DNA of 64,000 nucleotides from Pontederia crassipes (lineage: Eukaryota > Streptophyta > Magnoliopsida > Commelinales > Pontederiaceae). The position numbers and the translations under genes are program-made. The stretch lies in the NCBI GenBank assembly GCA_030549335.1, contig CM060188.1:11160001-11224000 (forward strand). Reading direction: 5' to 3'. Below the pieces are notes generated by a model. That model searched no databases and had not been told where the DNA came from. It was given only the letters and a program-made list of their open reading frames with translations. Of the stretch, positions 11,801-22,272 are shown piece by piece. Position 1 is the stretch's first letter; the number at the start of each line of letters is the position of its first letter.

Positions 11801-13290
11801 TTACTAAATGCTAAACTTGACCATCTTTGTGGAGTCGAGCTTTACTTAATATATTATTCTGATGCTCGTAAAGACAGAAAAAAGGTATTATGACCATTGA
11901 TTATTTGTATTACAATATATGGTGGATGATGGCATAGAAATCATGCTTTCTAAGCTGCCAAACTGCTGCTAATGACAGACATGATAAGGTATTTTTTGGG
12001 TAGATTTCCAAATACAATTACAATGAATTAACAAGTTAATCCAAATTAATCAAGATGGAACTTGTTCTCTTTTGTGTAGATTGATTGAGCATGTCTTTGA
12101 TACTACAACTTTTCACTTTGGAACCCCATGCATGCTTTAGAAAAGATCCTCTGATAATGAAATGTCACTTGAATACTTAAAATCAGGGGTAAAACAATTG
12201 GAAAGACATTTCAAAACTAGTGAAGTTTGAATCTAGAGGATTGAAAATCTATACCGAAAATGAATAGTAAAGAGTGAACTCATGTGAATCGTATATGCCA
12301 TTCTTAGAGCAACCACCAGATAAGTGCCAACGATCACACTGAACTTACAGTGGTAGGAGCTCACAAAACCAAATTACTTGTTTAAATCCATGACCTTTCA
12401 TCTGTTTTGACGTTGAACTAAAAGACAAGTAATGCACTTCACACGAAAGATCTGCCAGAACAATTTACACTACCAAGCTCATAGACTATCATGTTCTTGT
12501 CAAGGTAAGTGCCAAAACACCAGATGCAGACGGAATAGCCTTATGTTTGTTCAATACACAGATTCAAATATGACCCAGCACATGCATTACCAGTAATCCA
12601 AAAGACATTCTGTACTGTAATTTTCAACCCCTCTTGTCAGAGGCAACCAAAAAGTCCTTCTTGGCGAGAGTTAACGTTTCTCCAGAACAAATAATTAAAA
12701 TAGCTAGTTGATCAGAACCCGGGAGATCTTTACTGCGGTAGTAGACAAGAAATTAAAGGGAGAGCACCAAATTTAAATTGAATGCGGTGTCTAGTAAAAA
12801 TCATGGACATTTTCCAGTACTGCAAGAATCCAAATGGAAAAAAGATGCCACATTACACACGTAAATGAAAAATAGAACAAACTAAGAGGAATCAAGCATC
12901 AAGAGATCCAAACGATGGCAAGTAGAAAAATACCAGAAAGATCTTGCTTCCTTCGCTGCCCAACCGGAGGAGCTGCTTGGCAGCGTCTAGCGCCCGCTCG
13001 AGAGGCGCGAGTTTGCCGGCGGCGCGCTCGTCCATCGGTACCTTGCTCTCCTTCAGCTCCTCGAGCATGGGCGCCAACAACTTGATCCGCCGAGAAAGGT
13101 TGCAAAATTGCTTCTTGTACGCGTTCCGGTAGTCCGTGATTGCGGCGATCTCCTCCACGGCCTTCGCCATCCTCTCAATCACTGTCGCCGCCGCCGCCGT
13201 CTCCGCCGCCTCCACCACTGGGGAGGGCACAGGCGCAGCCGCCGCCGTCGCCCTCAACTCCATCCCCATCCCCTTCTCATCCTCCTCCAT
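8888..13290 (-). CDS. PUB13: U-box/ARM-repeat E3 ubiquitin ligase, SPL11/PUB13 type (4 exons, 685 aa)
   Basis: This is a RING-like E3 that transfers ubiquitin to substrates; relatives (rice SPL11, Arabidopsis PUB12/PUB13) restrain immune signalling and cell death. Exons read on the minus strand: 13290-12934, 10965-10849, 10564-10139, 10045-8888. All junctions are GT-AG, phase 0, giving 119+39+142+385 aa. The N-terminal UND helical domain spans about residues 30-240. The U-box begins near residue 279 ([15 protein letters not shown], then GQTYER across the exon 3/4 junction). ARM repeats fill about 390-640. I chose the ATG at 13290 (MEEDEKG) over the in-frame one at 13506, because the extra 72 residues are low-complexity translated leader. 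The 685-aa length fits the family. Intron 1 is about 2 kb and holds poly(T) micro-insertions. The family call is firm; which of SPL11, PUB12 or PUB13 it corresponds to is not. Confidence 0.95.
10612..10659. repeat. Poly(T) micro-insertion with about 16-bp direct repeats (U-box gene intron)
   Basis: AAATGATCACATTTTC (10612-10627) is repeated as AAATGACCACATTTTC (10644-10659). Between the copies lies a short run of T's ending GGAAG. A second T run plus GAGAGGG lies just beyond (10688-10706), followed by 'aaaaggatgactat'. Confidence 0.6.
10771..10822. repeat. Exact 26-bp tandem duplication in the intron after exon 2
   Basis: A 26-bp unit beginning ACAAGCTCTAATATG is present twice head to tail (10771-10796 and 10797-10822), ending 27 bp from the splice donor of exon 2. 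The identity of the copies suggests a recent slippage or repair event. Confidence 0.8.
11286..11340. repeat. Poly(T)-GAGAGAGG micro-insertion with imperfect direct repeats (intron 1)
   Basis: 'agtaaataatttaaaag' precedes, and 'agtaaaattaaaaag' follows, a T9 run plus GAGAGAGGA. It has the same layout as the clearer cases at 38139-38185 and 41335-41379. Confidence 0.5.
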
Positions 13291-14639
13291 CCCGAGCTCA
13301 CCCAAAAAAGGTAAGCAGAAACTTCCCCAAACCAAGAGGAAAAAAAAAACCTCCAACAATTGATCGGATACGAGATCGAAAAATGGATCAAATGAGGAGA
13401 AAAAAACAAAGAACAAAACGATCAAAGAATGGAGAGAATTCGGAAATTGAAAGGAGAAAAAAAATGAGATCTTTTTTGCTGTTGCTCTCTCGGAGAGACG
13501 AAACAAAGAAGAAATAAGCGGAGATTTGCAGCAAGGTAGTTGGCCCCCTTTCTTGTCTGCCTTCGGAATTATTTTATTATTATTTATTATTTTACAATTT
13601 ATTACGTTTGCAATATCTGGACGGCTCGGCTTGGAGCTGCGTGGCTTGGGACGGTACGATTGGCCAAATGGGTACTACCACACGAGCTGCGGGCGCACAT
13701 CTCGAGAAATTGACTTGGCTGCCTGATTGGCTACGAGTTCTTTTTCCTATTGCGCCTTTTTTATTTTCTAATTTTTTTTAGGATATCCAGCCTTTTGTTT
13801 TCTTTTATTTTTCTTTCTTCCTTTCTTTCTTTTTTTTTCAAAAAAATAATTGAGTGGAAACGTGGTTTTGTTTTTGGATCATCTTTCGAACAGGAAAAAT
13901 AATTTATTAGATTTTTCGTTACAATAATATTTGAAAATATATAATAACAAAGGAAAATTTATCATAAAACTGAGTTCGACATGCATTAGTATTATTAGTA
14001 AAATATAAAAGTTGACGCATTTTAGTTATCGTTGCAATAAACAAAAATTGTTATGAACTAAAATAAAATTATTTTGTATCTAATAAAATGATTTATTAGT
14101 TATCCGTTGTGTTTTACAAAAGTAAATATAACATAGCTTTTGAATTCAAGTTCTCAACAATATCACGAAATAACCAAAAGTGAACTTTAACTTTAAATAT
14201 TTAACTCAATGCCTAACATTAATAATGAAGATATGTGCGTGAAGAAATTATGTATTAATTAAAGCTAATAATACCGGGCCCATATATAATCTGGGGGCTC
14301 TCAATCTCATAATACGGAGACGCATATATAATCTGGGGCCTCTCCTTCCTCAAAGTTTAAAATTTTTAATAATATAATATATTAATTTTAGAGATAAAAA
14401 AATCAATTTAATTCCTTTAGATACTTATGTTATGATATTATAATACAAATGATAACTTATTATATTTATTTCCATATTTTAAAATTATGAAGTGATCCTC
14501 TCTCACACAAATTTTAATCCTGGATTATTAACACTGGTCCGAGAACTAATGCTGATCATCAAACTTTAAACTTATGATTATGTTCCGTTCAACTTTTTTC
14601 TACACAGTTTTACTAACAATAACTAAATAATATATTACC
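13291..14639. other. U-box gene leader/promoter, then AT-rich intergenic DNA
   Basis: The first 230 bp upstream of the ATG are purine-rich on the plus strand (pyrimidine-rich leader on the minus strand), as is usual for a plant 5' UTR. I saw no convincing TATA box. From about 13740 onward the DNA is strongly AT-rich with no recognisable gene; 'catatataatctggggcc' words recur at about 14280 and 14325. Confidence 0.45.
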
Positions 14640-14780
14640 AACAGGAGTTGGTTAGACCGGCTCAAGTAAAAGTCTCGGATTTGAATTTTTGTGAATATAA
14701 AAAAATTTTATTGGAAACCTCTTTTGTCACTGTTAAGCACGCGATCATATCGTATTAATTAAGTTCGATGATGAGTCAAC
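14640..14780 (+). mobile_element. SINE-like, tRNA-derived sequence
   Basis: 'gttggttagaccggctcaag' resembles a degraded polymerase III A box. 'cggatttgaattt' about 40 bp later resembles a B box (GGTTCGAATCC). An A-rich 'aatataaaaaaatttt' region follows. Two related-looking pieces lie at 60290-60455 and 20090-20165 (reverse). The ends and target duplication are not defined. Confidence 0.35.
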
Positions 14781-14909
14781 CTTCAACCAGTAAACTGTAA
14801 GCATAATCGTTATTATCGTTCCCCATGACTGGCTATCGAAAAAAAATTAAATAATATATTCACATTGTGTGTGGCGTAGTTTCCTAAAATATAATAGGAT
14901 TTAATGAGA

Positions 14910-14933
14910 GTCCTCCCCCGTAAGGGGGAGGAC
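14910..14933. repeat. Subterminal hairpin of element A, left end
   Basis: GTCCTCCCCC and GGGGGAGGAC are perfectly complementary 10-bp arms around a GTAA loop, 13 bp inside the left terminus. The right end has a different hairpin (17319-17350). Confidence 0.85.
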
Positions 14934-17318
14934 CATCCGACGGGCGCGACTTTCAATTTTAGTTTTTTTTAAATACGTTTTCTTTTTTTTTGGTTTTTTT
15001 AATACATTTTTTATCCTTTTTTTAAATTCCTCTCCCTCTCTCCTCTCCCTCCCTCTCGTCCTCATCTCTCTTCTCCCTCCCTCTCTCGTCCGGCATCGGC
15101 GGCTAGATCTGGCTGCTCGGCGGCCGGTTTGGCGCGGGCAGTCGGATCTGGCCGCCCAACGGCTGCCCGCGTCCGATCGGCCGCTCGGTGGCCGATCTGG
15201 TGCGGGCGGCCGGATCTAGACGCCCAGCCGCTCTCGTCGAGGCCGCCGCCGCTCTCGCCGAGGCCGCCGCCGCTCTCGTCGAGGCCGCCGCCGTTCTCAC
15301 CACCCTCTGCCGCTCTCCGACCCCGCCGGGGATCTGCCCCGCCGCGCTCCGACCCCGCCCGGCCGCGCTCCGCCCGCCCCGCCCCGCCGCGCTCCGCCCG
15401 CCCCGCCGCGCTCCGACAACACCCCGCCGCGCTCGGACTGCCCCGCCACGCTCCGACCCCGCCCCGTCGCGCTCCGCCCGCCCCGCCGCACTCCACCACC
15501 GCCTCTCCGCGCTCCGCCACCGCCCCGCCGCGCTCCACCCCGTCGCCGCCGCTCTCTCGCCCCGCCGCCGCCGTTCTCTTCCCCCGCCGCCACCATTCTC
15601 TCGCTCCGCCGTCGCCGTCCTCTTCCCCCGCCGCCGCCATCCTCTCGCTCCCCCGCTGCCGTCCTCTCGCTCCGCCGCCGCCGTCCTTTCGCTCCCACTC
15701 GTCGTGACCTCCGCCTCTCCCACTCGCCCACGCACCGCCGCCTCGCCCACTCGCAGTCGCTGCACGAGGATTGTGCGACCGCCCGACAACCCTCGTCGAC
15801 CAAAGTAATCGAAGACAGCTATCTGCGATTACTGAAATTTTTAATTTGATTTACAATTTGGAGTTGTAACTTGATTGTAATTTGGGTTTAATACCATGTA
15901 CGATATGAGTAGATTACAAAAAAATTTTGAGTTGTAATTTGATGTACATATGTTGATGACTTTGTGTAAGAATTTATTTCATGTGTAAGAATTTATTTGA
16001 TGTGTAACAATTTTTTTGCTGAGCTTGCGCACCTCCGCCGAAGGGTTTTTCTTGTGTAATGTAATGTCGGAGTCGATAATATGTACTTGCACCTTGATAA
16101 AAATGAAATTCACCTTTATGTTAGAATTAAAGAGGATTGGCTATATGTTCGAAAGCGAGATAGGATTCATCGCAGCTAAGTACGTTCGAGGATTCATCGC
16201 AGCTAAGTACGTTCGAAATTCGGGGAAACTAAGTCCGATGTTAGAAAGTGATATACGAATGAATATGTGACAAGCTTCGTCGTTCCGAGAATGTAATACA
16301 AATGACAGATATGTAAAAGTGTACCAAATCCACACAAGCTTAACTAATCCACAACATGGATTAAAACAAAAATTTTACAGGATGAAGAATTAACGTGGAT
16401 TAACAAAAAAATTAGCTCGGCGGCGGGGGAGCGCGCTCGGCAGCGGTGAGCGATCTCCTCGCGTCATTGGTCGATATCGGCAGCGACGGGTCGCGAGCTC
16501 AGCGTCCCTTGGTACGACGTCGGCGGCGGCGAGTGGGGCAGGCGGCGGGGGCTTCGAGGGCGAGATCGACCGTCGAGGGTGAGATTGACCGTCGAGGGTG
16601 AGATTGACCGTCGAGGGTGCCGGTCGCCGGGCGAGGGTCGCGGGGCGGGCGAGGTCAACGGCGCCGGGAGAGGCCAGCAACGGCGGGCGAGGTCGAGGGT
16701 CGCGGCGATGGATTAAGAGGCGGTGGCGGCGGCGATGGATCGCAAGGCGGCGGCGAGGGGTCGCTAGGCGGCGATTGCATCGGCGAGGAGCGAGGTCGAA
16801 GCGGATCTGACGCGACGAGTGGGAAAGGCGGCCCAGGCTGCGAGGCGGCGACGGCGAGAGGGCGGTGGCGACGGAGGCTGCGAGTCGGCGAGGCAACGGC
16901 GGCGACAGAGGCTGTGAGTGGGCGAGGCGGCGGCGGCGGAGGGGGGCAAGAGCCCGCGGACGGGGCGAGAGCGGCAGCCAGATCTGACGCGGACAGCCAG
17001 ATCCGGCCGCCTGTGCCAGATCAGCCACCGAGCGGCCAGATCTGGCCGCTGGCAGCCAGATCCAGCCGCCGAGGCGGCCGATCGAACGCGGGCAGCCACT
17101 GGCCGGCCAAATCCGGCCGCCCGCACCAAATCGGCCGTCGAGCGGCCAGATCTGGCCGGCCGCAGTCAAATCCGGCCGCCGACGCCGAGCGAGAGAGGGA
17201 GGGAGAAGAGAGATGAGGGCGAGAGGGAGGGAGAAGAGAGAGGGAGAGGGATTTAAAAAAAAGATCGAAAACGTATTAAAAAAAGAAAACAGATTTAAAA
17301 AAAATTAAAATTGAAAGT

Positions 17319-17350
17319 CGCGCCCGTCGGATCTCCATCCGACGGGCGCG
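17319..17350. repeat. Subterminal hairpin of element A, right end
   Basis: CGCGCCCGTCGGAT and ATCCGACGGGCGCG form a perfect 14-bp stem with a 4-base loop (CTCC), 26 bp inside the right terminus. The left end carries only one arm of this sequence ('ccgacgggcgcg'). Confidence 0.85.
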
Positions 17351-17385
17351 GATGGGGGGAGGACCCCATTAAATCCAATATAATA

Positions 17386-18941
17386 AGATACTTCTGCTGG
17401 TGTTGCACTACTTACATCTTCATGTGCCCTGAGAATTTGTATCATAATTTTTTTTCCCTGATGTTACTCACTTGAAATCAACAAAGATGCTTTGAAAAGT
17501 AAAGTAATAAAAAAAAACTAACCATCATCAGCTTTTTTCTGATGCAGGTAGCACCAACCCTGGTTTGAGTCTCGGTCAACATGCAATCCTCCAACTCCAT
17601 GCAGCACCTCTGACCTCTCTCAGAGGGATCACATGCTCAACAATGAAACCTCTTCCCCCCCTCTAGTGATTCATGGCAGGGGTACCTTTGCAAAGGTCAA
17701 AGAAGATGCCATATTTATTTCCCATCAATCATCAAAGTACACAAAGTCACTAAGCAGAAAAAGAAAACATTCTTGGTTCTAGTCCAAGGGATTCCAACTC
17801 AAATGAGAAAATTTTATGTGGCATTTTGTGTGCTTTGGATTTCTAACACAAGAACAAAACATATATAGGGACAACAAAACGACTAATAAGTTGCATTCCC
17901 AATTGGATTAGAAAAGGGATCTTTAGGTGAACACTGGAGAGGAGGCACACAGAGGATCACAGATAGATCTAACATTTGCAGGTTTGTATTCAGATAAAAA
18001 AAGACTCCAAGGACTAATAATCCCGAATTTAATGTTTAAATTCTCAATCTGATTTGACATTTTAGACTTTTAGTTTCAGGTTAATCATTAGCACAGATAA
18101 TGCCTTATAAGAGCAGGTAAAGATAAAAAACTAATAATTAACCTAACTAATAGGAGTGTAAGAAATACCCACCTAACCCGAAAAATCTACTGAATTAAAA
18201 AATGTGAATCTAAAAAAATCCGAAAGTAGAGTCCAAATATGTCTTAGGATGATTTTTACTAAATTAAAATTCATTCGCTAAAATTAAGTTTCCATCCGAA
18301 AAAATGAAAAGAATTACATATGTTATCAATTATTTTATTATAGATATAATATTTTTTTATAAAATTTCATACTTTTCTATTACATTATCAAACTCTAATT
18401 TAATAACTTAAAAATTTTAGTATTATATTTTATATTTAATATAAAATTAAATATTTTATATTTATTTTAATTTAGTATATATATTTAAAATATAATTATA
18501 TAAATGTATGATAAAAAAATCACTCGAAAAAATTGATTTGTTAGAAGGTGATTTTATTTTTTTTCAAAATAATTTTATGATGTTTTTTTAATTTAAAAAA
18601 TCGACACTAAAAATAACAATTAATTTTTTTAATCGAAAATCTGATCCTTCACCACAACATAACTAAAGAGGTATATTCGTTTTTATTCACACTTAATCGG
18701 CATTGGGGCTTTTTAAAAAGTTCGATGTTTACGTGTCAATTATTTCAATATCGCTACGTTCTTACTGGGATTCAAACCGTTATTAGTTTCTTTCTCGTGT
18801 CAAGACTTTGAGTATTAAAAATGCAAATATAAGGGAACAAGGATCGGACAATTTTGGATGGATAAAATCCTTCATAACTTTTGACCAATTTTTCTACTGA
18901 TATAAAAATCCTTATCAAATATTAAGGGTCAAAATATCTGT
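17386..18941. other. AT-rich intergenic DNA, no gene recognised
   Basis: No conserved frame was seen. 18180-18680 is extremely AT-rich with long A and T runs. Confidence 0.5.
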
Positions 18942-19608
18942 CACTAATACAGATAGCCATATCCATAAAAAATGTTTATCAGAACTACCGACAGACATAA
19001 ATTCGTCGACACTTTCGATGGACTAGACCATCGGTATTCAAATAAATTATAAAATAATATATAATATAATATATAATATGTTTGATATTTTATTATTAAT
19101 ATTTTCGATGATCTCGATAGTTACTGATGGACTGGATCGTCGGTAATTAAATAAATTATATAATAATATATAATATGTCAAATATTTTATTATTAATATT
19201 TTTTACGGTTCTGTCCATTAGAATTACTAATGAATTCTTCATCTGTCGATAATTTCAAGGGATTGAACCATCAAAAACTTAAAAGTTCCGCCTATTTTTT
19301 TCCGAATCTCTTTTCCCGCTATCTCTTCTTATTTTCTTCTTTCTCTCACCCTCTCTTTCCCTCTTTTTGGGGACGCATCGTCTCACTCTCTCCCTATCTC
19401 CTACTCTTTCTCTCTCACTCGGTTTCGACGAGTCCAGAGGTGATGGCTACCCCGCCCTCCCTCTCTCTCCGCAAGCGACCGGGCCGCACAGGCAAGTTCC
19501 GCCCATGCGGAACTTTCTACGGAGAAGCCGATGGATCCCTGCTGCCCCACAGAAAATTTGTGACAAGCTTGTCGAAAAGTGGTGGGTAATGTGTATTTTC
19601 TTGTAGTG
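18942..19608. mobile_element. Degenerate CACTA-like fragment
   Basis: The right end 'attttcttgtagtg' (19595-19608) matches the CACTA terminus at 4194. The left side begins CACTA at 18942 but lacks the ACAAGAAAA continuation. Two internal copies of a 'gactgga/agacc..cggtaatt..aaataaattat' block lie near 19020 and 19130, of the kind used as subterminal repeats. The flanking triplets do not match (TGT and ATA), so the left boundary is uncertain. The part at 19280-19590 has a CT-rich leader followed by a short open frame from 19442 of unknown origin, possibly a captured 5' gene fragment. Confidence 0.5.
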
Positions 19609-20523
19609 ATAATTGTAATGGAGGATGCTAATTCCTAAAAGTGATAGCAAATCCGTAAGTATAGGTCGTGTATCAATATGGTAAGACTTAAATTATTGAA
19701 TTAAACATGCATTCCAAATAATACAACTGGTCAATCGAATTATGATAATTCGATTTTCTACATTAAGTAAATATTTTATATTTGTTCGTGTGTCATTAGA
19801 AACGAACTCGAATGAACGTTCAAAATTAGTAGAATCCATCGAATAAATGAATTTGTTCTGGGATTGTTGAGTGTTAATAACTTCAATTTAATTCTTAAAA
19901 TCATTATTTTAGTTAAAGTTTATTTATATCATTTTTGTCTAAATATGAAATTAGTCAATGTACTATTAGTTAAAATTAGCATAATCCGTAATTCAGCCTG
20001 CTTATTAAAAAAATTTGAATGAATATTATATACATCTATACACATAATTGATACATTGAGACAGGGACTGAGCAAGACAAAAAGGATAAAGGAAAAAAAA
20101 AAGAGAGGGGTCATAGCGACTTCTCACTTCACATGTAAGCTTAGCTACCACTAGACCAAGTGTTCATTAGATAAAATAGCATACAAATTATATTTGAGGG
20201 GATCAAACATTACTTTTTATCTTACAAATTATATTTTAATATATATATATCTAATAAAAAATTAAATTTTTGAGGGGAGGCTCATTCACCTTATATGTGG
20301 GTCGCCCCTGCATTGAGAGATGTCCTTCCATTATCTTTGTTTAACTTTTTTTGGTGTTATTTTTGAATTTTTTATCATTCATCTTTCAATCTTTATTGGA
20401 TATTAACGGCATTAAAACCACAATACTTCTATTATATTGATAATTGTAATACTCAAATCATATTCCGTAATCTCCTTATATTTAATGTTTACACAAAAAA
20501 CTTTTAATAAATATTTATGGGAA

Positions 20524-20526
<3 letters not shown>

Positions 20527-20555
<29 letters not shown>
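20527..20555. repeat. (AT)n microsatellite
   Basis: An uninterrupted AT dinucleotide run of about 14 units. Confidence 0.9.
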
Positions 20556-20558
<3 letters not shown>

Positions 20559-21187
20559 TCAAATCTCTCTATTCTCACTAAAGCCTTTTTACTTTTATTC
20601 TGATATTTTAGAATCTTTGTAATTTCTTATCTTTTAACATACTTTACAATATATAGTAATTATATGTTTTAGGGCGTTACCAATCTTTCATTTGAATTTA
20701 TCTTTTTCTTATTTTTTTTAAAATTTGTTCTCATACCTAATTATTTCATCCCCTAAGAATCTTATTCTATGGAGATGGATTCAAATCATTCATTGTTTGA
20801 CGCGGAAGAGGTTTTAGAAACCTCCAAATAAATGATTTAATGAACCCTAATGAGTTGGCTACAATGACTATGAAAATGTTTTTTTTTAACTTCCGTACTT
20901 TTTTCTTGACATATATGTGCAGATACAATGTGCATGATGATAGCTAAATTATCCGAATTGCTGCCCAACATGCATCCGATGCAGAGCATGAGCATGGAAG
21001 TACGCATTGTCTATGTGATCCATGTGACATGTCTACTTTCCTAACATATTTATCTTTTTTGTTTGGTGATCAAGTGATACACCTTTTTTTCTCATTTTGC
21101 TTTGAAATTATTTAAAACCAGAATTACGTGCTCTTTCTATCTTTTTATAATTTATACTATCCCATCCGTTGGTCTTTACTATTCATA

Positions 21188-21200
21188 TTACTATTATTAC

Positions 21201-21236
<36 letters not shown>

Positions 21237-21237
21237 C
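21188..21237. repeat. (TTA)n microsatellite
   Basis: About 16 units of a TTA/ATT trinucleotide run with one early interruption. It creates a spurious poly-Tyr open frame. Confidence 0.9.
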
Positions 21238-21654
21238 ATATTATCAACATTAAACGATTCAATGATTTAATTATCGCGACATTAATAATTATGTGTACTA
21301 TTCATAAATTAAAAATGGATGCATCATCAAATTTAACTAATTTATGTCACCTTTTAATCCTAGTCGAAAATTTGAGATAATCAACACATTTAAGAAAAAA
21401 ACAAAATGAGACATTTTTTTACGGTCGAAAATATTTTTCCTTATTTTCTTTAATCTAACAATTAAATAGGAAACCTTTTAAAATTAATATTTTTTTTAAC
21501 ATTCTAATAACATTAACACAGTCAATATTATTCGTGAGGAATTTATTATTGTCCGCTAACTAATTCCCTGGTTTAATTATAATAATCACATATCTTATTA
21601 TCATAATTATGATCTAATTATTAAATAATATAATATAGTTGTCCTAAAACGGCT

Positions 21655-22224
21655 TCATATCTGCTGTCGTCAACTGAGCCTGAGAGGCCTCCACGGGGCC
21701 GCCACGGAGGCGGGACGAAGGAGGCCGCACATGGGCTGATATGGACCTTAAAATCCCCCCGGGGCCCACGAGATCGCGCATCCTAGCCGTCCGATGGCAC
21801 TTGCGTTGCGGCCGCCAGAACCGACTGGACAGCTCGAAGAGATCGATCCCACTCGCGGCGGTCGAAGCCTGATGCGAGTGCTCCCTCCGCTTTCCACGTG
21901 TCCACCACTCGGGCACGCCTCTTAGGTGTTCTCCGTCGACTGCTGGGATTGCGTGTTTGCTGTTCCGCAAGGATGCATTGTGCGGCAGACCCGTTCGACA
22001 GGCACATGTGATTCGACAGCTTCCGTGCGTGAGATTTCGAGCCCGAGTAGTGTTTCGTAGTCGGGGCGGACGTCCGCGTAAAATAATTTTCCATGCGACC
22101 ACTTCTGCCTGCCGTCGGATGCGGTCGCGTTCGGTGCTACACGGTTGATTTATTTCATCGCATCCTGCTGTACGCATATTTCGGTCATATAAAAAGGAGC
22201 CACTAATATTGAAGGACGCCGTTT

Positions 22225-22228
<4 letters not shown>
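21655..22228 (+). promoter_or_regulatory. GC-rich promoter-like island with no gene attached
   Basis: Within AT-rich DNA, this 570-bp block is GC-rich and carries, in order on the plus strand: a TCP/site-II word GGGCCCAC (21762-21769), 'agccgtccgatgg' (about 21786), a G-box CACGTG in CCACGTGTCC (21895-21900), and TATAAAAA (22188-22195). This is the usual arrangement of a plant promoter, but an AT microsatellite follows at 22229 and I see no coding sequence downstream before the Mutator-like element at 23614. It could be an orphaned promoter, a transduplicated fragment, or the upstream end of a non-coding transcript. A 177-aa open frame on the minus strand resembles nothing I know. Confidence 0.4.

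Positions 22229-22269
<41 letters not shown>
22229..22269. repeat. (AT)n microsatellite
   Basis: A run of about 20 AT units, lying where the transcription start of the upstream TATA box would be expected. Confidence 0.9.

Positions 22270-22272
<3 letters not shown>

Larger units (their letters stand above)
14897..17376. mobile_element. Mutator-like element A (GC-rich, long terminal inverted repeats, 9-bp TSD)
   Basis: The element starts GGATTTAATG at 14897 and ends CATTAAATCC at 17376. It is flanked by an exact 9-bp repeat, AATATAATA (14888-14896 and 17377-17385), the duplication length of Mutator-superfamily insertions. Inverted similarity continues for at least 300 bp inward (CT/GA-rich stretches, then 'gatctggccgcc' arrays). 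The arms 15100-15800 and 16420-17200 are very GC-rich. The AT-rich centre (15800-16400) has a 27-bp-scale direct repeat near 16164-16217. The many open frames in the arms are Arg/Pro/Ala/Gly low-complexity and overlap on all frames, so I do not call them genes. No transposase is present, so it is non-autonomous. Confidence 0.93.
19609..21654. other. AT-rich intergenic DNA with microsatellites
   Basis: No gene is recognised. A possible SINE-like piece lies at 20090-20165 on the minus strand ('cttggtctagtggtag' resembles an A box). The AT and TTA microsatellites are listed separately. Confidence 0.45.

Noticed and set aside
13291-13506. Upstream in-frame ATG extending the U-box protein by 72 residues
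   Set aside because: The extension (Phe/Leu/Ser-rich) is translated pyrimidine-rich leader; family members start near MEEDEKG.
15062-15808. Long open frames on both strands rich in Arg, Pro, Ala and Gly (up to 228 aa)
   Set aside because: They overlap in many frames, lie inside the arm of a Mutator-like element, and are simple consequences of GC-rich repeats with few stop codons.
16390-17256. 259-aa, 199-aa and 112-aa open frames
   Set aside because: Same reason: low-complexity, GC-rich inverted arm of element A, no domain recognisable.
18939-19611. Intact second CACTA element
   Set aside because: The left end lacks the ACAAGAAAA continuation and flanking triplets differ.
21102-21380. 92-aa frame with poly-Tyr
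   Set aside because: It is a translation of the TTA microsatellite.
21644-22177. 177-aa minus-strand open frame
   Set aside because: No recognisable domain, in a promoter-like GC-rich block; the odd composition suggests chance.
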